From positions 2,108,001-2,172,000 of the forward strand of contig JABYQN010000005.1 of the NCBI GenBank assembly GCA_022606135.1: DNA of 64,000 nt. The letters are read 5' to 3'. A program made the translations under genes and the position numbers. Origin of the DNA: Fomes fomentarius. Lineage: Eukaryota > Basidiomycota > Agaricomycetes > Polyporales > Polyporaceae. A model generated the notes under the pieces. That model made no database searches and was not told the origin of the DNA. It saw only the letters and a program-made list of their open reading frames with translations. Each line of letters starts with the position of its first letter. The first letter of the stretch is position 1. Positions 61,791-64,000 of the stretch are shown in pieces.

Positions 61791-63586
61791 TGTGAGGCCC
61801 AGAAGTGTCTGCGTGAGACAAGTGCAGCAATCAGGGTGTTGGTGAGAGAGAGAAGTATTACGGGTTATACTGTCAGCGCAAGCTTAAGTATATCCAGTGC
61901 CCACGACGCTGGAACGTAAGAGATGTTGTCCAGACGACTGTCAGGGACGTGGTAGAGGAAATCATTGGCCATCGTCTCTTCCGCCCAAGAGCCGTTGCGT
62001 CCGATTGGTCCACCACCCGGCGTCTACGCTCTCCCCAATCTAATCAGCCATAACAAATGTTACTTGCCCTCTCTTCATCGATCTATACTCCGTTTGACCG
62101 TGAGCTAACGATCGCTTATAGCAAGTCCGGAGCCATCCCATGGCTGTTACGCTCTAATCTCATCATCCAACCATCACCATCTCCGAAAGCAATGCCGGCG
62201 GCCTTCTACGACGCTTCACCGTCTCACAATGCCACGTATGAACAAATTATCTCAACCTGATTTGCACGATACCGCTTTCTTGAAGGTTCATCAACCCCCC
62301 AACGTACGCCCTAGTACTTCTTCCTCATGGCGGTGTTGTATCTGATGGTCAATTGGCACTCACTTGTATTTGTCCTTGCTGTCAAATCGTGAACATACTG
62401 GAACGCACTAATCCTTTGAGATACGGCAAAGTACAATCTCTAGTCGCTATCGAAAGACGCTCTTCTTCAACTTGAACCAAATTCATCGAGCCCAAGGCCT
62501 ATTGGCCAGAGACGTCTCTCCAACCTCCGAGTTCCTCTACTCGCCCTCAACTATACTCCGATTCGAGCATTCGGGCCGACCTCATCCAAACAGTATGTCG
62601 AGTTAAAGGTTCAACGTTCATTTGAGACTCCACTCCGCCTAGACAAGGAGATTTGTGCTGACGACTAGAGATTTACACTTCGCCGTAAACAGGTAGTTGG
62701 TTACAAGAGCAGATCTCGATGGGTGCGTTTATCCTCACCCAAGTCCGCTACTTACTATCGTGGTGAACTCCTGCGGAGTTACAGCCTAAATATACTCTCA
62801 CCCAATCCCTGGCGCACTACTTATATGCGCCCATATATATGGTCATAGGTTGTTTGTGGCACTGGTAAATAAGTACATACAAACCTCGTAGAGCGAGATG
62901 GCAGTGCACACCAGCACAGGTTGACAGGCTGGGCATCTTCTGGCATCATCCGTTCCTGTCACTGGTCAGTCTGTCTCTGCACTGTGCTGATCAACTTGCA
63001 ACTTGCAACACGCTTCCCATGTATCCTTGTCGTACCTGCCTCGCTGCGGCACCCTGATGCCACTAGCTAGCACCCTGATGAACTTCACCACGAGCGTCGC
63101 TACTAGGTACATGTCCGCATGTGCATATTCAGATACTGTTCTTCTCGTGCGACCAATTGATTCTGTACGTCCATGCGGGCCGTGACAACACAGCAGCACG
63201 GGGACGAGACATGAACCCCACGTGCGTTCGAAGCAACGCTCATCAGATCCTCCTGGCGGGGACTATCTCCAGACTGCCCACTTGTGTCGATCCGCCGCGT
63301 CCTGTGTAGCACGCTGTCGCAACACAGCTCGCTCGACAGATGCGCCTCGGCTTTGTCAACCCCTCAGTTCAAATCAGGTACCATGACATCCAAGCCGGCC
63401 AGCCCATGTGCGTCGCTCCTCAAATAGTTCGCATCCATGATGCTTCTCTTTCTCCAGCTGCCGGTTCAGCCATCTTAAAGCCCGGCCATCGTTCCCATTC
63501 TTCGAGTCTGGCTCCCCGCGCTTACGCCCCCATACCCCCGAGCTCCCGCACGTACTTAACGTCTTCCGACCCTCCCGTTTGTCGAC
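61791..63586. other. Divergent promoter region
   Basis: 1.8 kb between the starts of the NAD kinase (-) and the PLC-like gene (+). No gene is recognisable. A short direct repeat AACTTGCAACTTGCAAC lies near 62993. No convincing TATA box is seen for either gene. Confidence 0.5.
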
Positions 63587-64000
63587 ATGCGTGCTGCGTC
63601 TTTCCTCCTTGCTATCGCAGCCGCGGCTGCCTCGGTCAGTGGTGCCATCGTCCGCGAGAAGAGGTGTGTACTACTCTGTTGGTTCCCTGTGCATTAGTTG
63701 CCAGAAGAAGCCCGGCCGCGGGCAGCTTGGTTGCGAGCGCGACGGAGAGGCTGACGTTCGCACGCAGGGCGACTGTCTGCAACGGTCACGCAGAGCTCTG
63801 CAATCGCAGTTATGGCAACGTGACGTTCCTTGGCGGTGAGTGGCAGCGCAACGCGAATCGGCGCCCCGCTGTGCTGAATGCTCACTTGCTCGTTGTACTT
63901 GCAGCCCATGATTCGTTCGCGTTCAGCGACAATCCTATTGACCGTGAGTGTCGCCCGTTGCCCTTTCATCAGTAGTCACCGCTCACGTATCTTCACAGTT
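63587..64000 (+). CDS. Secreted PLC-like phosphodiesterase, 5' part only
   Basis: Exons 63587-63663, 63768-63835 and 63905-63943, with a fourth exon starting at 63999; the gene runs off the right edge. The first 20 residues (MRAASFLLAIAAAAASVSGA) are a signal peptide. Then come VCNGHAELCNRSYGNVTFLG and AHDSFAFSDNPID, the start of a PI-PLC X-like barrel. The His of GAHDSF is the expected first catalytic His. This family of secreted fungal proteins is often annotated 'PLC-like phosphodiesterase'; the substrate is uncertain. The Cys pair in VCNGHAELC probably forms a disulphide. Only about 61 residues are visible. Confidence 0.8.

Overview
This is a fungal nuclear window, most likely from an Agaricomycete (Basidiomycota). 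Genes are cut by many short GT-AG introns, mostly 50-70 nt, some exons are tiny, and coding DNA is GC-rich. Several promoters combine a TATA box with a pyrimidine-rich leader. The proteins (NHA-type Na+/H+ antiporters, mitochondrial pyruvate carrier, Apq12-like membrane protein, proteinase K-like subtilase, PLC-like phosphodiesterase) are typical of filamentous fungi. All gene models were spliced by eye from the sequence. Each complete multi-exon model closes in frame from ATG to stop.

Layout: 1-6.6 kb has no recognisable gene. At 6.7-8.8 kb (+) lies an acyl-CoA oxidase/dehydrogenase-like flavoprotein ending in a peroxisomal SHL tripeptide. At 9.5-12.5 and 15.4-18.2 kb (both -) are two paralogous Na+/H+ antiporters with almost identical intron positions, including a 5-nt microexon in each. 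Decayed ankyrin-like fragments lie between them. A pyruvate carrier subunit (MPC2 type) follows at 19.1-19.9 kb (-). At 23.9-24.7 kb (+) is an intronless Apq12-like protein, and at 26.0-26.7 kb (+) a small Cys-containing protein of unknown function. A secreted S8 protease with 14 exons is at 27.8-29.9 kb (-), and 6 kb without a recognised gene follows.

The right half holds an alpha/beta hydrolase (35.9-37.3, +), an MFS sugar/polyol transporter (40.1-42.1, +), a WDR68/DCAF7-type WD40 protein (43.0-44.9, +), a concentrative nucleoside transporter with one unusually long intron (46.1-49.4, +), an HMG-box transcription factor (54.0-55.8, +), a long NAD kinase (58.7-61.8, -), and the 5' end of a secreted PLC-like phosphodiesterase running off the right edge.

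There is no metabolic cluster. The set is housekeeping genes mixed with transport and secretion genes. Five of the fourteen genes encode transporters or carriers (two cation antiporters, MPC2, MFS, CNT). Roughly half the window is intergenic, with gene-poor blocks of 4-6 kb. I see no intact transposon, tRNA, rRNA or CRISPR array, and no clear new multi-gene system. The most notable signals are the duplicated antiporters with conserved 5-nt microexons and the shared motif in their tails.
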